DNA of 64,000 bases from NCBI RefSeq assembly GCF_030407435.1, contig NZ_JASDDK010000003.1, positions 62,001 through 126,000 of the forward strand. Direction: 5' to 3'. The stretch's first letter is position 1; every line of letters starts with the position of its first letter. The position numbers and the translations under genes were made by a program. This document shows positions 1 to 8,131 of this stretch, one piece after another. The notes beneath the pieces were generated by a model. That model had not been told where the DNA came from, did no database searches, and saw nothing but the letters and a program-made list of their open reading frames with translations. Source of the stretch: Winogradskyella bathintestinalis. GTDB lineage: Bacteria; Bacteroidota; Bacteroidia; Flavobacteriales; Flavobacteriaceae.

Positions 1-699
1 AATTTTGAATTGAAAAAAGGACAATTGATTGGTTTGGTCGGTGCTAATGGAATTGGGAAATCAACCTTATTGCGAACATTAATTAATGTACAATCTCGGT
101 TATCAGGCGGTATTTTACTTAATGGAAATGCGATAAATTCAATATCAAATTTAGAACTTGCCAAACAATTAAGTATCGTATTAACTGAACCATTAATTTC
201 TAAAAACCTTTCAGTATTTGAATTGGTGGCTTTAGGTAGACATCCTTATACCAACTGGATAGGAAATCTATCTGACGTCGATTTATCTAGCATAAATAAG
301 GCCTTAGAGTTAGTAAATATTATAGATTTAAAAGACAAAAAGTGTTACGAACTTAGTGATGGTCAATTACAAAAAGTAATGATTGCAAGAGCATTGGCAC
401 AAGATACTTCGATTATTGTTTTGGATGAACCTACCACACATCTCGATATGTATCACAAAGCCTACATTTTAAAATTGCTTCAAAAATTAACAAAAGACAC
501 AGGAAAGACTATTTTATTTTCATCTCACGAAATTGATTTGGCAATTCAATTATGCGATACTATGATTGTAATGCAAAAAAATAAAACGGTTTGTGATTCT
601 CCATGTCAATTAATTTCACAAGGTGTTTTCAATTCACTTTTTCCAAAAGATTTAATTGCTTTTGATTCTGAAACAGGAAGTTTTAGAGTCTCAAAATAG
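1..699 (+). CDS. ABC transporter ATP-binding protein, 5'-truncated (iron/haem/cobalamin type)
   Basis: This is the ATPase subunit of an ABC importer of the FecE/HmuV/BtuD kind, which powers uptake of ferric siderophore, haem or cobalamin across the inner membrane. The frame is open to the left edge (codons reading N-F-E-L precede the first possible start at 10), so the N-terminal strand lies outside the window. Visible motifs are Walker A (GANGIGKST), signature LSDGQLQK, Walker B (IIVLDEPT) with D-loop THLD, and the H-loop His in SSHE. The signature has LSDGQ instead of the usual LSGGQ, as in several siderophore ATPases. The permease and binding protein would be expected just upstream. The substrate cannot be told from this fragment. 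Confidence 0.88.
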   Translation, partial: NFELKKGQLIGLVGANGIGKSTLLRTLINVQSRLSGGILLNGNAINSISNLELAKQLSIVLTEPLISKNLSVFELVALGRHPYTNWIGNLSDVDLSSINKALELVNIIDLKDKKCYELSDGQLQKVMIARALAQDTSIIVLDEPTTHLDMYHKAYILKLLQKLTKDTGKTILFSSHEIDLAIQLCDTMIVMQKNKTVCDSPCQLISQGVFNSLFPKDLIAFDSETGSFRVSK

Positions 700-816
700 T
701 CTTCAGCTTCATAATTTTAGTAAAAAAAGAATAGTTAGAAGTTGGTCGTTTGGATTGTGTTTAAGGTGCAACTTTAGAACTAATAGATTCCTTCACCTGA
801 CTTGTCGATTGTTCCT

Positions 817-1383
817 TCAAGCTTTTTTTATTTTCTTTAAAATATGTCTTGCTCTAGCTTTAAAAGCGGCACTTTGCATTTGGAAGTCGCGCTCTAAAAT
901 GATAACCAATTCTGTGTGTACCCAATCAAATTCAGTGCCTAATAAATTTAAGCTCACCATACTATACGCTTTAGGAGCCACTTTTTCGTCATTAATCATC
1001 CAATCAAAACACGTTTCTATAAGTCGTTCTTTGTGAGTTGAGGTTAAGCTATCTTTAATTTTAGAATCGTCTTTGCCATAATACGTCTTAGTTATAAGTT
1101 CGCATATTTTTGCTACAGGTCTAACGGCTGAGTCTAAATGCACTTTAGACATGTGCTTAGTAAATACATCTAAAAATGGAATAATAGTTTCAATATTCTT
1201 GCTACACATAAACTCAAAAACCCAAGCTGCTCTGCAAGATTTTTCATTATCCACACCAAAAAGAATGTCTAAAAGTGGAGGAATCAATTCTGGGTAATCA
1301 ATTACAAGATTAGCATACTTCAACCGTTTTTCACGCGAATGATTTACGTAACTTAATTCTTTATAAAGTTCTGCTTTTGTCAA
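817..1383 (-). CDS. HEAT-like helical protein of unknown function
   Basis: This 188-residue protein has no signal peptide and is predicted to be all alpha-helical, with amphipathic helix pairs that recall HEAT/ARM repeats (for example around YPELIPPLLDILFG and IIPFLDVFTKHMSK). I recall similar proteins of about 190 residues in Flavobacteriaceae that carry a misleading adenylosuccinate lyase name through linkage to purB. Nothing here resembles that enzyme's active site. It converges on the ABC ATPase gene and is divergent from the haem-binding protein gene. It is probably a cytosolic scaffold or binding protein. No function is claimed. Confidence 0.75.
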   Translation of the reverse strand: MTKAELYKELSYVNHSREKRLKYANLVIDYPELIPPLLDILFGVDNEKSCRAAWVFEFMCSKNIETIIPFLDVFTKHMSKVHLDSAVRPVAKICELITKTYYGKDDSKIKDSLTSTHKERLIETCFDWMINDEKVAPKAYSMVSLNLLGTEFDWVHTELVIILERDFQMQSAAFKARARHILKKIKKA

Positions 1384-1433
1384 TAGAAAATGATTATTTT
1401 AGTCCCGAACATTCGCTATAAAATTAATTAAAA

Positions 1434-1907
1434 ATGAAGATTCTCAAAACCATAGGCCTTATACTTTTAATAGTTATTATAATTGCTCAGTTTTTTGGAC
1501 CTGAAAAAAATAATGGTGATATCTCTTCTGTAGAGGCTTTTTATACGGATACTCAACCACCACAAGAAGTTAAATTAATTTTGCAAAATACTTGTAATGA
1601 TTGTCATAGCGATCACACGCGCTATCCATGGTACGATAAAATCACACCTGTTAATTATTGGTTGGCAGATCATATAGAGGATGGGAAGAGACATTTCAAC
1701 ATCTCGAAATGGCACGATTATTCTGATAAGAAAAAAGATCATAAACTAGACGAGTTAATTGAAATGGTCGAAGAAAAGGAAATGCCATTACCAAGTTACA
1801 CATGGACACATGGAGATGCTGACTTGTCTGAAGAGCAAATCAATGCTGTAATTTCTTGGGCAAAAACGGTGCGTTTAAAATATGTGTTTTTAGAGGAACC
1901 GCAATAA
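1434..1907 (+). CDS. Haem-binding domain protein (Haem_bd family)
   Basis: This 157-residue protein has one N-terminal hydrophobic segment (about residues 5-20), either a membrane anchor or an uncleaved signal, followed by a periplasmic domain with a single c-type haem motif, CNDCH. The segment after the motif (TRYPWYDKITPVNYWLADHI) matches the Haem_bd family common in Bacteroidota. Family knowledge suggests one covalently bound haem and a role in periplasmic electron transfer or sensing. The exact partner is unknown. The gene stands alone, with about 95 bases to the next start. Confidence 0.85.
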   Translation: MKILKTIGLILLIVIIIAQFFGPEKNNGDISSVEAFYTDTQPPQEVKLILQNTCNDCHSDHTRYPWYDKITPVNYWLADHIEDGKRHFNISKWHDYSDKKKDHKLDELIEMVEEKEMPLPSYTWTHGDADLSEEQINAVISWAKTVRLKYVFLEEPQ

Positions 1908-2003
1908 GAAAATAAATTCCAATTCCGAAAATTATCGGATCTAAATCGAAATTTTTAAGAGTAGACATTTTGAGATTTTGTGTTTAGAATTTTAGAACCT
2001 TTC

Positions 2004-3236
2004 ATGAAAAAAGATTTACTTATCATTGGACTGGTTTGGCCAGAGCCTCATGGTTCTGCGGCTGGCAGCAGAATACTACAATTAGTAGAACAATTTCAAA
2101 ATCAGAATTATACTATTACTTTTTGTTCAGCGGCGAAAATGTCGGATAAATCATTTGATTTAAATTCAATAAATGTTGAAACAAAATCGATTCGTTTAAA
2201 CGATTCATCCTTTGATTTATTTATAAAAGAACTACAACCAAATGCGGTATTGTTTGACCGGTTTATGACGGAAGAACAATATGGCTGGCGCGTTGCTGAG
2301 CAATGCCCTAATGCCATAAGAATTCTAGACACCGAAGATTTTCATGGGTTACGAAAGGCTAGGGAAGTGGCTTTAAAACATAACGAGGAACTTTCAAGAG
2401 ACCATTTTCAAAACGATATTACTAAACGAGAAATTGCAAGTATTTATCGTTGCGATTTGAGCTTAATTATTTCTGAAGCTGAAATAGAAATTTTATCGGA
2501 AGAGTTTAATATTGATTTGTGCTTACTTTATTATTTGCCGTTTTTATTAGAGCCCATTCAAGAAGAGAAAGTTTCGCAGTTACCGACCTTTGAGGCAAGG
2601 GAACATTTTATCACTATCGGCAACTTTTTACATGCACCAAATTACGATGCCATTTTGTATTTAAAACAAAAGATATGGCCGTTAATAAGACAGCAATTGC
2701 CCAAGACAGAATTACATATTTATGGTGCATACGAATCTCAGAAAATAACGCAACTCCATAATAAACAGAACGGATTTTTAATTAAAGGTTTTGCCAAAGA
2801 TGCTAACGAAGTGATGCAAAACGCCAAAATCTGTTTGGCTCCCTTGCGATTTGGAGCGGGTCTAAAAGGTAAATTGGTTGATGCGATGCGCAACGGAACG
2901 CCTTGTATAATGACGGAAATTGCGGCAGAAGGAATGTTTGGGAATTTAGAAGCGAATGGATTTATAGAAGATAATCTTGAGGCATTTGTCGAACAAGCCG
3001 TGTCCATATATACTAGAACTGAAGTTTGGAAACAAAAACAACAAAACGGTTTTCAAATTTTAAATCAACGTTTTAATCGGCTAATTTTTGAAGACGGGTT
3101 TACTTCTCAGATAAAATGGCTTTCCGAAAACCTACAAACCCATCGCAAAAATAATTTCATAGGTCAAATATTGAGGCATCAATCAATGCAAAGCACAAAA
3201 TATATGAGCAAATGGATTGAGGCTAAGAATAGTTAA
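2004..3236 (+). CDS. Glycosyltransferase, GT4-like
   Basis: A two-Rossmann (GT-B) glycosyltransferase of about 410 residues. The N-terminal half opens with LLIIGLVWPEPHGSAAGSR, a nucleotide-sugar transferase start with the GSAAG loop. The C-terminal half carries the donor-binding region (LIKGFAKDANEVMQNAKICLAPLRFGAGLKGK is split around positions 2780-2870) and the acidic EIAAEGMFG motif. I chose the ATG at 2004. The frame also has a GTG at 1980, but that adds eight residues of no clear value. The gene is monocistronic between a haem-binding gene and a convergent YCII gene, so its acceptor cannot be inferred. Confidence 0.85.
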   Translation: MKKDLLIIGLVWPEPHGSAAGSRILQLVEQFQNQNYTITFCSAAKMSDKSFDLNSINVETKSIRLNDSSFDLFIKELQPNAVLFDRFMTEEQYGWRVAEQCPNAIRILDTEDFHGLRKAREVALKHNEELSRDHFQNDITKREIASIYRCDLSLIISEAEIEILSEEFNIDLCLLYYLPFLLEPIQEEKVSQLPTFEAREHFITIGNFLHAPNYDAILYLKQKIWPLIRQQLPKTELHIYGAYESQKITQLHNKQNGFLIKGFAKDANEVMQNAKICLAPLRFGAGLKGKLVDAMRNGTPCIMTEIAAEGMFGNLEANGFIEDNLEAFVEQAVSIYTRTEVWKQKQQNGFQILNQRFNRLIFEDGFTSQIKWLSENLQTHRKNNFIGQILRHQSMQSTKYMSKWIEAKNS

Positions 3237-3284
3237 CACTTAGAGCACGTCTGCGATAAATAAATTGATCACATTTTTAAAAAC

Positions 3285-3743
3285 TCAAAATCCAACCTTC
3301 CATATTTTATCGGATGCGTCAAGATATTCTGATAAGGCAGCCGAACCGTACCAGAGATAAAGTTCCGGTTTTAAGAATTTTGATTTTATTGCTGGATCAG
3401 TTTCAAGTATAAGGTTTGCGTCTTCGAGTGTAGAAACGTCTAAAATAAAAATTCCTCTGTAAGATTTTTCGTTTTTAATAAGTGGTCCAGCCACAATCAG
3501 CTTTTTTTCTTCAACCAATCGTTTAATATTGTCCATGTGACCTTTAAAGGCATTATTCTTTAGCTCTTGGTCAGTAGATGCGTTACTTCCCGTTTTAAGC
3601 ATTACTAAGACGTATGTTTTCATTCCGTAGTCATCTGCGCCTAATTCGGTAGCTAATTCTGCATCATACTTTGGATTGGTTTTTTGAGCAAACGAAATAT
3701 TCATAAGTAATATGAATGCGAAAATTGTAAAGATTGATTTCAT
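3285..3743 (-). CDS. Exported YCII-domain protein
   Basis: This 152-residue protein has a clear signal peptide (MKSIFTIFAFILLMNISFAQ, cleavage after about residue 19). It is followed by a YCII-like alpha/beta barrel domain: the strand YVLVMLKTG, then HMDNIKRLVEEKKLIVAGPL, RGIFILDV and the DPAIKSKFLKPELYLWYG tail. YCII domains form dimers with a conserved His/Asp pair and often have unclear chemistry. Secreted versions are common in Flavobacteriaceae. It converges with the glycosyltransferase gene and is transcribed in the same direction as the pseudouridine synthase upstream. Confidence 0.82.
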   Translation of the reverse strand: MKSIFTIFAFILLMNISFAQKTNPKYDAELATELGADDYGMKTYVLVMLKTGSNASTDQELKNNAFKGHMDNIKRLVEEKKLIVAGPLIKNEKSYRGIFILDVSTLEDANLILETDPAIKSKFLKPELYLWYGSAALSEYLDASDKIWKVGF

Positions 3744-3839
3744 AATTCTATTTTTGTTATGATGTGGTATACGAACTTAATCTTTTAGTTTCATAATGTC
3801 AAATCCAAATAAGTATGAAACAGAAATAGTATGATATCC

Positions 3840-4505
3840 TTATTGGTTTCTAAAAAGCTTACTAAAATTTTGAGGTAATTCACTTTTTAAAAGCATCATT
3901 TCCTTTGTAAAAGGATGTACAAATTTTAGAGAATACGCATGTAAATACATCCCTTTTCCGTTTAAAATTAAATCTTTAAAACCATAATCTTTATCGCCTA
4001 AAATGGGGTTTCCGAGTTGTGATAAATGAATTCGCAACTGATGCCGGCGTCCTGTTAAAGGTTTTAACTTTACCAAGTTTAGTTTTTCAAACCGTTTTGA
4101 TAAAACAGTTGTTTCAACTTTAAATTTTGATTGTGACGGTTTATCGTCAACATCCGAAGTTATAATACCTGCATTCACCATTTTACCAATGGTAACGGCA
4201 AAATAAGTCTTTTCGATTTCTTTATTTTTAAATTGTCTGTTTAATGCTCTTATGCTACTGCTCGTTTTCCCGACTAATAAAATACCTGTAGTTGCAAAAT
4301 CGAGACGGTGCACCGGTTGTGGTTTTGTGGCATCGGATAATGTACTTTGTTGTAAATTTTGAACAAGAGCATTAGCAATAGTTTTAAAGTGATTACCGCT
4401 GACTAAAATACCGGTAGGTTTATGGATAACGGCTAAATAATCATCTTCAAATAATACTTTAAGGTTTAAGTGAAATCTTTTCTTCGGAATTACATTTTCT
4501 GGCAA
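3840..4505 (-). CDS. RluA-family pseudouridine synthase (catalytic domain; true start uncertain)
   Basis: Uridine-to-pseudouridine isomerase of the RluA family. The catalytic loop HRLDFATTGILLVGK holds the essential Asp. Other family blocks are VLFEDDYLAVIHKPTGILV near the start and LKPLTGRRHQLRIHLSQLGNPILGD near the end. The first canonical start in frame is a TTG at 4505. However, the reading frame stays open upstream to 4712 and there encodes an S4-like RNA-binding domain typical of this family, with no ATG, GTG or TTG. The gene lies just downstream of the sirtuin gene on the same strand, so the two are probably cotranscribed. The target RNA site is unknown. Confidence 0.9.
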   Translation of the reverse strand: MPENVIPKKRFHLNLKVLFEDDYLAVIHKPTGILVSGNHFKTIANALVQNLQQSTLSDATKPQPVHRLDFATTGILLVGKTSSSIRALNRQFKNKEIEKTYFAVTIGKMVNAGIITSDVDDKPSQSKFKVETTVLSKRFEKLNLVKLKPLTGRRHQLRIHLSQLGNPILGDKDYGFKDLILNGKGMYLHAYSLKFVHPFTKEMMLLKSELPQNFSKLFRNQ

Positions 4506-4712
4506 AGACAGTGTAATAGTTTCCCCACCATTAATAAACGTCGCGGAAGTTGCAACAGCTCCATTAACAGAAATATAATTTTTTTTTAAGGCTTTCTTTA
4601 AAGCTGATTTTGTAGGAAAGACTTCAAAAATTCCAACACCATATTCTTGGAGTCGAATAGGAGCAGAGATTTCTGGGACGATATGAGATGCTGTGCGTTT
4701 GATTTTACTTTT
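4506..4712 (-). other. In-frame S4-like domain upstream of the RluA start, without a canonical start codon
   Basis: Reading leftward from the in-frame stop TAA at 4713-4715, sixty-nine sense codons run straight into the RluA frame. They read like an S4 domain (RLQEYGVGIFEVFP, SALKKALKKNYISVNG, INGGETI), the normal N-terminus of this flavobacterial RluA subgroup. None of the codons is ATG, GTG or TTG. Candidate starts are near-cognate codons such as ATC at 4703-4701. Changing the A-run near the stop by one base in either direction does not create an ATG in frame. So this is either a non-canonical start or a recently lost start codon. Confidence 0.7.
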
Positions 4713-4732
4713 TTATAATAGTTTAGTAAATC

Positions 4733-5407
4733 TTATGCTAATATGTTTATTAAATCTTTAAGACCTTCCGTAGCCGATTTAGCTATAACCGTAATTTTTC
4801 CGCCACTTTCGATAGCAGGTTTCGGATCTATATAATAAATAGGGATATTCGGTTGCACATAATCAATTAAGCCTGCTGCGGGATAGACTTGCATACTTGT
4901 GCCGATGATTACAAGAATATCGGCTGCATCGCAGATTTTAACAGCGGTTTCAATTTCGGGAACAGCTTCACCAAACCACACAATATGTGGACGAAATTGA
5001 TAACCCTTGTTGCACAGGTCGCCAAGCTTAAGGTCTTCTGACCAATCTTTTATATCAATAGGATTACCAGTACTTCTTATCTTTCGTAATTCGCCATGTA
5101 GATGTACAACATCAGAACTACCAGCACGTTCATGCAAGTCATCTACATTTTGTGTAATTATAGTGACTCTATAATCAGTTTCAAGTGCAGCTAAATCCTT
5201 ATGGGCTTGGTTAGGTTCTACTTCATTTAATTGTTTTCGTCTTTCGTTATAAAAGTTTAAAACCAATTCTGGATTATGAGCAAAACCTTCGGGAGAGGCG
5301 ACTTCCATGACGTTGTGGCCTTCCCAAAGACCATCCGCGTCTCTAAATGTTTTAATTCCGCTTTCAGCACTCATTCCAGCTCCTGTTAATACGACGATAT
5401 GTTTCAT
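4733..5407 (-). CDS. cobB: Sirtuin NAD-dependent protein deacylase (CobB/SIRT5 class)
   Basis: Removes acyl groups from protein lysines using NAD. Visible are the NAD loop GAGMSAESGIKTFRD (residues 9-23), QNVDD (86-90), the catalytic His104 in HLHGE, and GTSMQVYPA near the C-terminus. Tyr53 and Arg56 (YNER) form the YxxR pair that marks class III sirtuins preferring succinyl- and malonyl-lysine. The four zinc-binding cysteines of most sirtuins are missing; only Cys132 lies in that region. The gene precedes the RluA gene in one direction. Acs, the classical CobB substrate, is encoded about 12 kb away in this window. Confidence 0.93.
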   Translation of the reverse strand: MKHIVVLTGAGMSAESGIKTFRDADGLWEGHNVMEVASPEGFAHNPELVLNFYNERRKQLNEVEPNQAHKDLAALETDYRVTIITQNVDDLHERAGSSDVVHLHGELRKIRSTGNPIDIKDWSEDLKLGDLCNKGYQFRPHIVWFGEAVPEIETAVKICDAADILVIIGTSMQVYPAAGLIDYVQPNIPIYYIDPKPAIESGGKITVIAKSATEGLKDLINILA

Positions 5408-5518
5408 AATTATTGATTAAGTGTTTTTTTTGAAATGCGTTAAGATCAACTTTAAATCAGCAAAACCAAATTAAGTGATTGTTCTAGATTGCGGCTATAA
5501 CAAAAAAATCAAAAATTT

Positions 5519-6352
5519 ATGAAAAAGACAATGAAATTAGCTCTAATGTTATTTATTTCTGTAGCACTTACAAATTGTAGTGATGATGATGACGGTGGAG
5601 TATTAGATGGACCAACTGGTGAAAGTAAAACCTATACATTAGGTTCTGTGGCGGATCCTAGTATTTCTGGTACAGCTAAATTTATAGAAAATTCGGATAA
5701 TTCCGTGACTATTGAATTAGATATTAATGGAACTCCAGATGATGGTATGCACCCAGCACATATACATTTTAACAATGCTATAGAAAGTGGTGATATTGCC
5801 TTAACTCTTGGAACTGTTGAGGGATCTACAGGTTTTAGTTCTATAACGACCAGTACATTGAATGATGGTACTTCAATTACATATGATGAATTATTGGACT
5901 TTGATGGGTATATAAATGTACATTTAAGTGCTGATGAGTTAGGAACTATTGTTGCACAAGGTGACATTGGTGAAAACGAAATAGTAAATATGATGTCGTA
6001 TCCATTGGCAACAGTAGATGTTGATGGTATCAGCGGAACAGCTAAATTTGAAGAACGTGCAAATGGTGAAACTTTTGCAACACTTTCATTAGATGGTACT
6101 CCAGATGGTGGTATGCACCCAGCACATATACACGCCGGAAGCGTGGCCGATGCGCCAGGTGACATTATTTTTACTTTTGAACCTGTAAACGGAACAACGG
6201 GAATGAGTATTACAGATGTAACGATGCTCGATGATGAAACTCCATTTAATTACGACGATGTATTAACCGTAGATGGTTATATAAATGTCCATTTAAGTGC
6301 CGATGACTTAGATACACTTGTAGCACAAGGTAATACAGGATCAAATTTTTAG
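5519..6352 (+). CDS. Lipoprotein with two CHRD domains
   Basis: A 277-residue lipoprotein. The signal peptide ends in a lipobox (VALTNC), and the acidic linker SDDDDGG follows the lipidated Cys, a form often seen in surface-exposed Bacteroidota lipoproteins. Two CHRD domains follow (about residues 35-150 and 155-277). Each contains the HPAHIH motif and a YINVHLSADEL/DDL segment ending in VAQG. CHRD domains were first described in chordin; their bacterial role is unknown. The two copies have nearly identical DNA around the HPAHIH motif, suggesting recent duplication or gene conversion. A strong hairpin terminator follows, so the gene is probably monocistronic. Confidence 0.88.
   Translation: MKKTMKLALMLFISVALTNCSDDDDGGVLDGPTGESKTYTLGSVADPSISGTAKFIENSDNSVTIELDINGTPDDGMHPAHIHFNNAIESGDIALTLGTVEGSTGFSSITTSTLNDGTSITYDELLDFDGYINVHLSADELGTIVAQGDIGENEIVNMMSYPLATVDVDGISGTAKFEERANGETFATLSLDGTPDGGMHPAHIHAGSVADAPGDIIFTFEPVNGTTGMSITDVTMLDDETPFNYDDVLTVDGYINVHLSADDLDTLVAQGNTGSNF
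5732..5766 (+). repeat. First copy of a 35-base internal repeat in the CHRD gene
   Basis: This segment is identical, except for one base, to 6098-6132. It covers the codons for the T-P-D-x-G-M-HPAHIH core of the first CHRD domain. The surrounding DNA is much less alike, so the match points to local conversion or strong codon-level conservation. Confidence 0.85.
6098..6132 (+). repeat. Second copy of the 35-base internal repeat in the CHRD gene
   Basis: Partner of 5732-5766, with one mismatch (GAT versus GGT at the sixth residue of the motif). It encodes the HPAHIH core of the second CHRD domain. Confidence 0.85.
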
Positions 6353-6372
6353 AAATTTGTATAGTTAAAAAG

Positions 6373-6405
6373 AAACCTGATGAGTTAATTCATCAGGTTT
6401 TTTTA
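6373..6405 (+). terminator. Rho-independent terminator of the CHRD gene
   Basis: A perfect 11-bp stem (6373-6383 with 6390-6400) has a 6-base loop and runs into a T-tract. It starts 21 bases after the CHRD stop codon and ends just before the trmH start. Confidence 0.92.
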
Positions 6406-6415
6406 TTTTTAGCCC

Positions 6416-7066
6416 ATGGCAAACCTAAAACTTCTAGAGTACTTAGAAACTTTCTTAACCGAAAATAGAACAGAACGCTTCAAACAAGTACTTAAGCAAC
6501 GCACCAAATATTTTACCGTAGCCACGGAAGATGTATATCAATTACACAATACGAGTGCAGTAATGCGAACCTGTGATGTTTTTGGTATTCAAGAATTAAA
6601 TATTATTGAAGAAGATAACTCTAAAGATATAGATAGAGAAATAGCTATGGGCGCACAGAAGTGGGTAGATTTAAATCGTTTTGATTCGGTTAAAGATTGT
6701 ATTTCTGATTTAAAAATAAATGGCTATCAGATTGTAGCTACCACGCCCCATGCTAATGATTGTGAATTAATCGATTTTGATATCACTAAAAAGTCCTGTT
6801 TTTTCTTTGGAAGAGAAACAGAAGGCTTATCACAACAAGTAATTGATGAAGCTGATTGTTTTTTAAAAATTCCGATGGTGGGTTTTACCGAAAGTCTTAA
6901 TATCTCTGTTTCTGCTGCTATAATTCTTCAACATGTTACAGCACAATTAAGAAAGTCGGATATCAAATGGCAACTAACGGAAGAGGAAATTATGGAAAAA
7001 CGTTTTGACTGGATTGGAAAGACCCTTAAGGATTATGATGCCATTGTAGAACGATTTAACGTTTAA
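6416..7066 (+). CDS. trmH: tRNA (guanosine-2'-O-)-methyltransferase, TrmH/SpoU family
   Basis: SPOUT-class methyltransferase of 216 residues, expected to methylate G18 of tRNA with S-adenosylmethionine. Motif 1 is HNTSAVMRTCDVFGI (about residues 42-56), with the conserved Asn and Arg. Motif 2 is FFFGRETEGLS (about 137-147), and motif 3 is IPMVGFTESLNISVSAAI (about 158-175), which forms the trefoil knot. The C-terminal helix (KRFDWIGKTLKDYD) is typical of the TrmH branch. The ATG is only 6 bases downstream of the CHRD terminator's T-run, so transcription may begin inside or upstream of that hairpin. Confidence 0.9.
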   Translation: MANLKLLEYLETFLTENRTERFKQVLKQRTKYFTVATEDVYQLHNTSAVMRTCDVFGIQELNIIEEDNSKDIDREIAMGAQKWVDLNRFDSVKDCISDLKINGYQIVATTPHANDCELIDFDITKKSCFFFGRETEGLSQQVIDEADCFLKIPMVGFTESLNISVSAAIILQHVTAQLRKSDIKWQLTEEEIMEKRFDWIGKTLKDYDAIVERFNV

Positions 7067-7069
7067 TTT

Positions 7070-7867
7070 TTAATCTTTCTTTTTATTACGATCCTTACTG
7101 CGATTAATAACTTTATACTCTTCATAGCATTCGCTAATAGCATCTAATATCTGAAGATCATTGGCTGTATTTATAAAATCTTTAGAATAGTTACATTGGT
7201 TAACAATTTCATCTAAATCGTACTTAGTAACCTGAAGTAAAACGAGTAACATTTCTCGATCGAAACGCTTAGCTAGTTGATTTCTAATCTCATCATCCTC
7301 TTTCATCTTTTTTAACTTATGCATCTCATTCGGTTTTCTACCAAACATATTGTATAAGAAATCTGCAGGGTTAAAAATAGCACCTAAAACTTTAGTGGCA
7401 ATGTTAGGTTTTCCAGCTTCGTAGCCTTGACCGTATAAACCAGAAATGCGGTAGCGATTGTTTGAAGTTATAGGAATTTGCTCCATATCTACTTCTAAAT
7501 AACCCGTTAATTTTAATTGTTTAACGGTCACCTCTTCAAGTGCCAAGGCCAATTCGGTCATTTGAATTTCAGTTGCTCCAAATTTTAACCAGTCATTAGT
7601 AACTCTAACTCTAATAGATTTATAACCTAAATATGATAAGTGTAGTGTATCGTTGACGTTCGCTCTTATTTCAAACTCACCATCCGTGTTGGTCGCCGTA
7701 CCAACAACTAAATTGATGTTTACAATATTGGCTTCACTAAGCGGTAGTTCCGATGAAGCACTAACAAGCGTTCCTTTTACTGTGGTAGGTGTTTTGGTCG
7801 TTGTACTGTCTTGACTATAGCTGTAAACCGTAGTTAAACATAGCAGAATAAATAATAATTGGCGCAT
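7070..7867 (-). CDS. Exported protein with a carboxypeptidase-regulatory-like domain
   Basis: This 265-residue protein has a signal peptide (MRQLLFILLCLTTVYSYSQ) followed by a CarboxypepD_reg-like beta-sandwich (about residues 28-115: TVKGTLVSASSELPLSEANI, then DGEFEIRA and LHLSYLGYK). The C-terminal half is helical and charged and I do not recognise it. The first domain is the same type as the N-terminal extension of TonB-dependent receptors, but no barrel follows. It is probably a periplasmic or outer-membrane-associated protein with an unknown partner. It converges with trmH only 3 bases away. Confidence 0.8.
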   Translation of the reverse strand: MRQLLFILLCLTTVYSYSQDSTTTKTPTTVKGTLVSASSELPLSEANIVNINLVVGTATNTDGEFEIRANVNDTLHLSYLGYKSIRVRVTNDWLKFGATEIQMTELALALEEVTVKQLKLTGYLEVDMEQIPITSNNRYRISGLYGQGYEAGKPNIATKVLGAIFNPADFLYNMFGRKPNEMHKLKKMKEDDEIRNQLAKRFDREMLLVLLQVTKYDLDEIVNQCNYSKDFINTANDLQILDAISECYEEYKVINRSKDRNKKKD

Positions 7868-8063
7868 GTAATAGTGTTACGTGGTAAAGGTAACAAACAA
7901 AACGGATTTAACATATTACCCGTTTATTTTTGACTAAATATTAACTTTTTTACTCAGACTTCTATTTTCAATATAATCTAAGTTGATCCGAGTACTTTCC
8001 GATTATAGATTTAAGTCTTCCCAAATGCCAAACTAACAAAGTGTCTTTGGTTTATTTGGTTAG

Positions 8064-8109
8064 CAAAAAAAAATTCCAACCCTAAAGTAGTCCTTCAGTA
8101 TTGGAATTT
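8064..8109 (-). terminator. Terminator of the DEAD-box helicase gene
   Basis: On the minus strand a 9-bp stem (8101-8109 with 8071-8079) is followed by a run of T residues (A-run at 8065-8073 on the plus strand). It begins about 23 bases after the helicase stop codon. Confidence 0.8.
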
Positions 8110-8131
8110 ATTATTTTAAATTGAAATTTAC

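Noticed and set aside
656-1036. 126-codon plus-strand frame after the ABC ATPase
   Set aside because: It overlaps the end of the ATPase and lies antisense to the HEAT-like gene; composition is unlike protein.
1980-2003. Upstream GTG start of the glycosyltransferase
   Set aside because: Adds eight residues of no family value; the ATG at 2004 begins a typical GT-B strand.
5632-6165. 177-codon open frame on the minus strand
   Set aside because: Antisense to the CHRD lipoprotein, with repeats that mirror the two CHRD domains.
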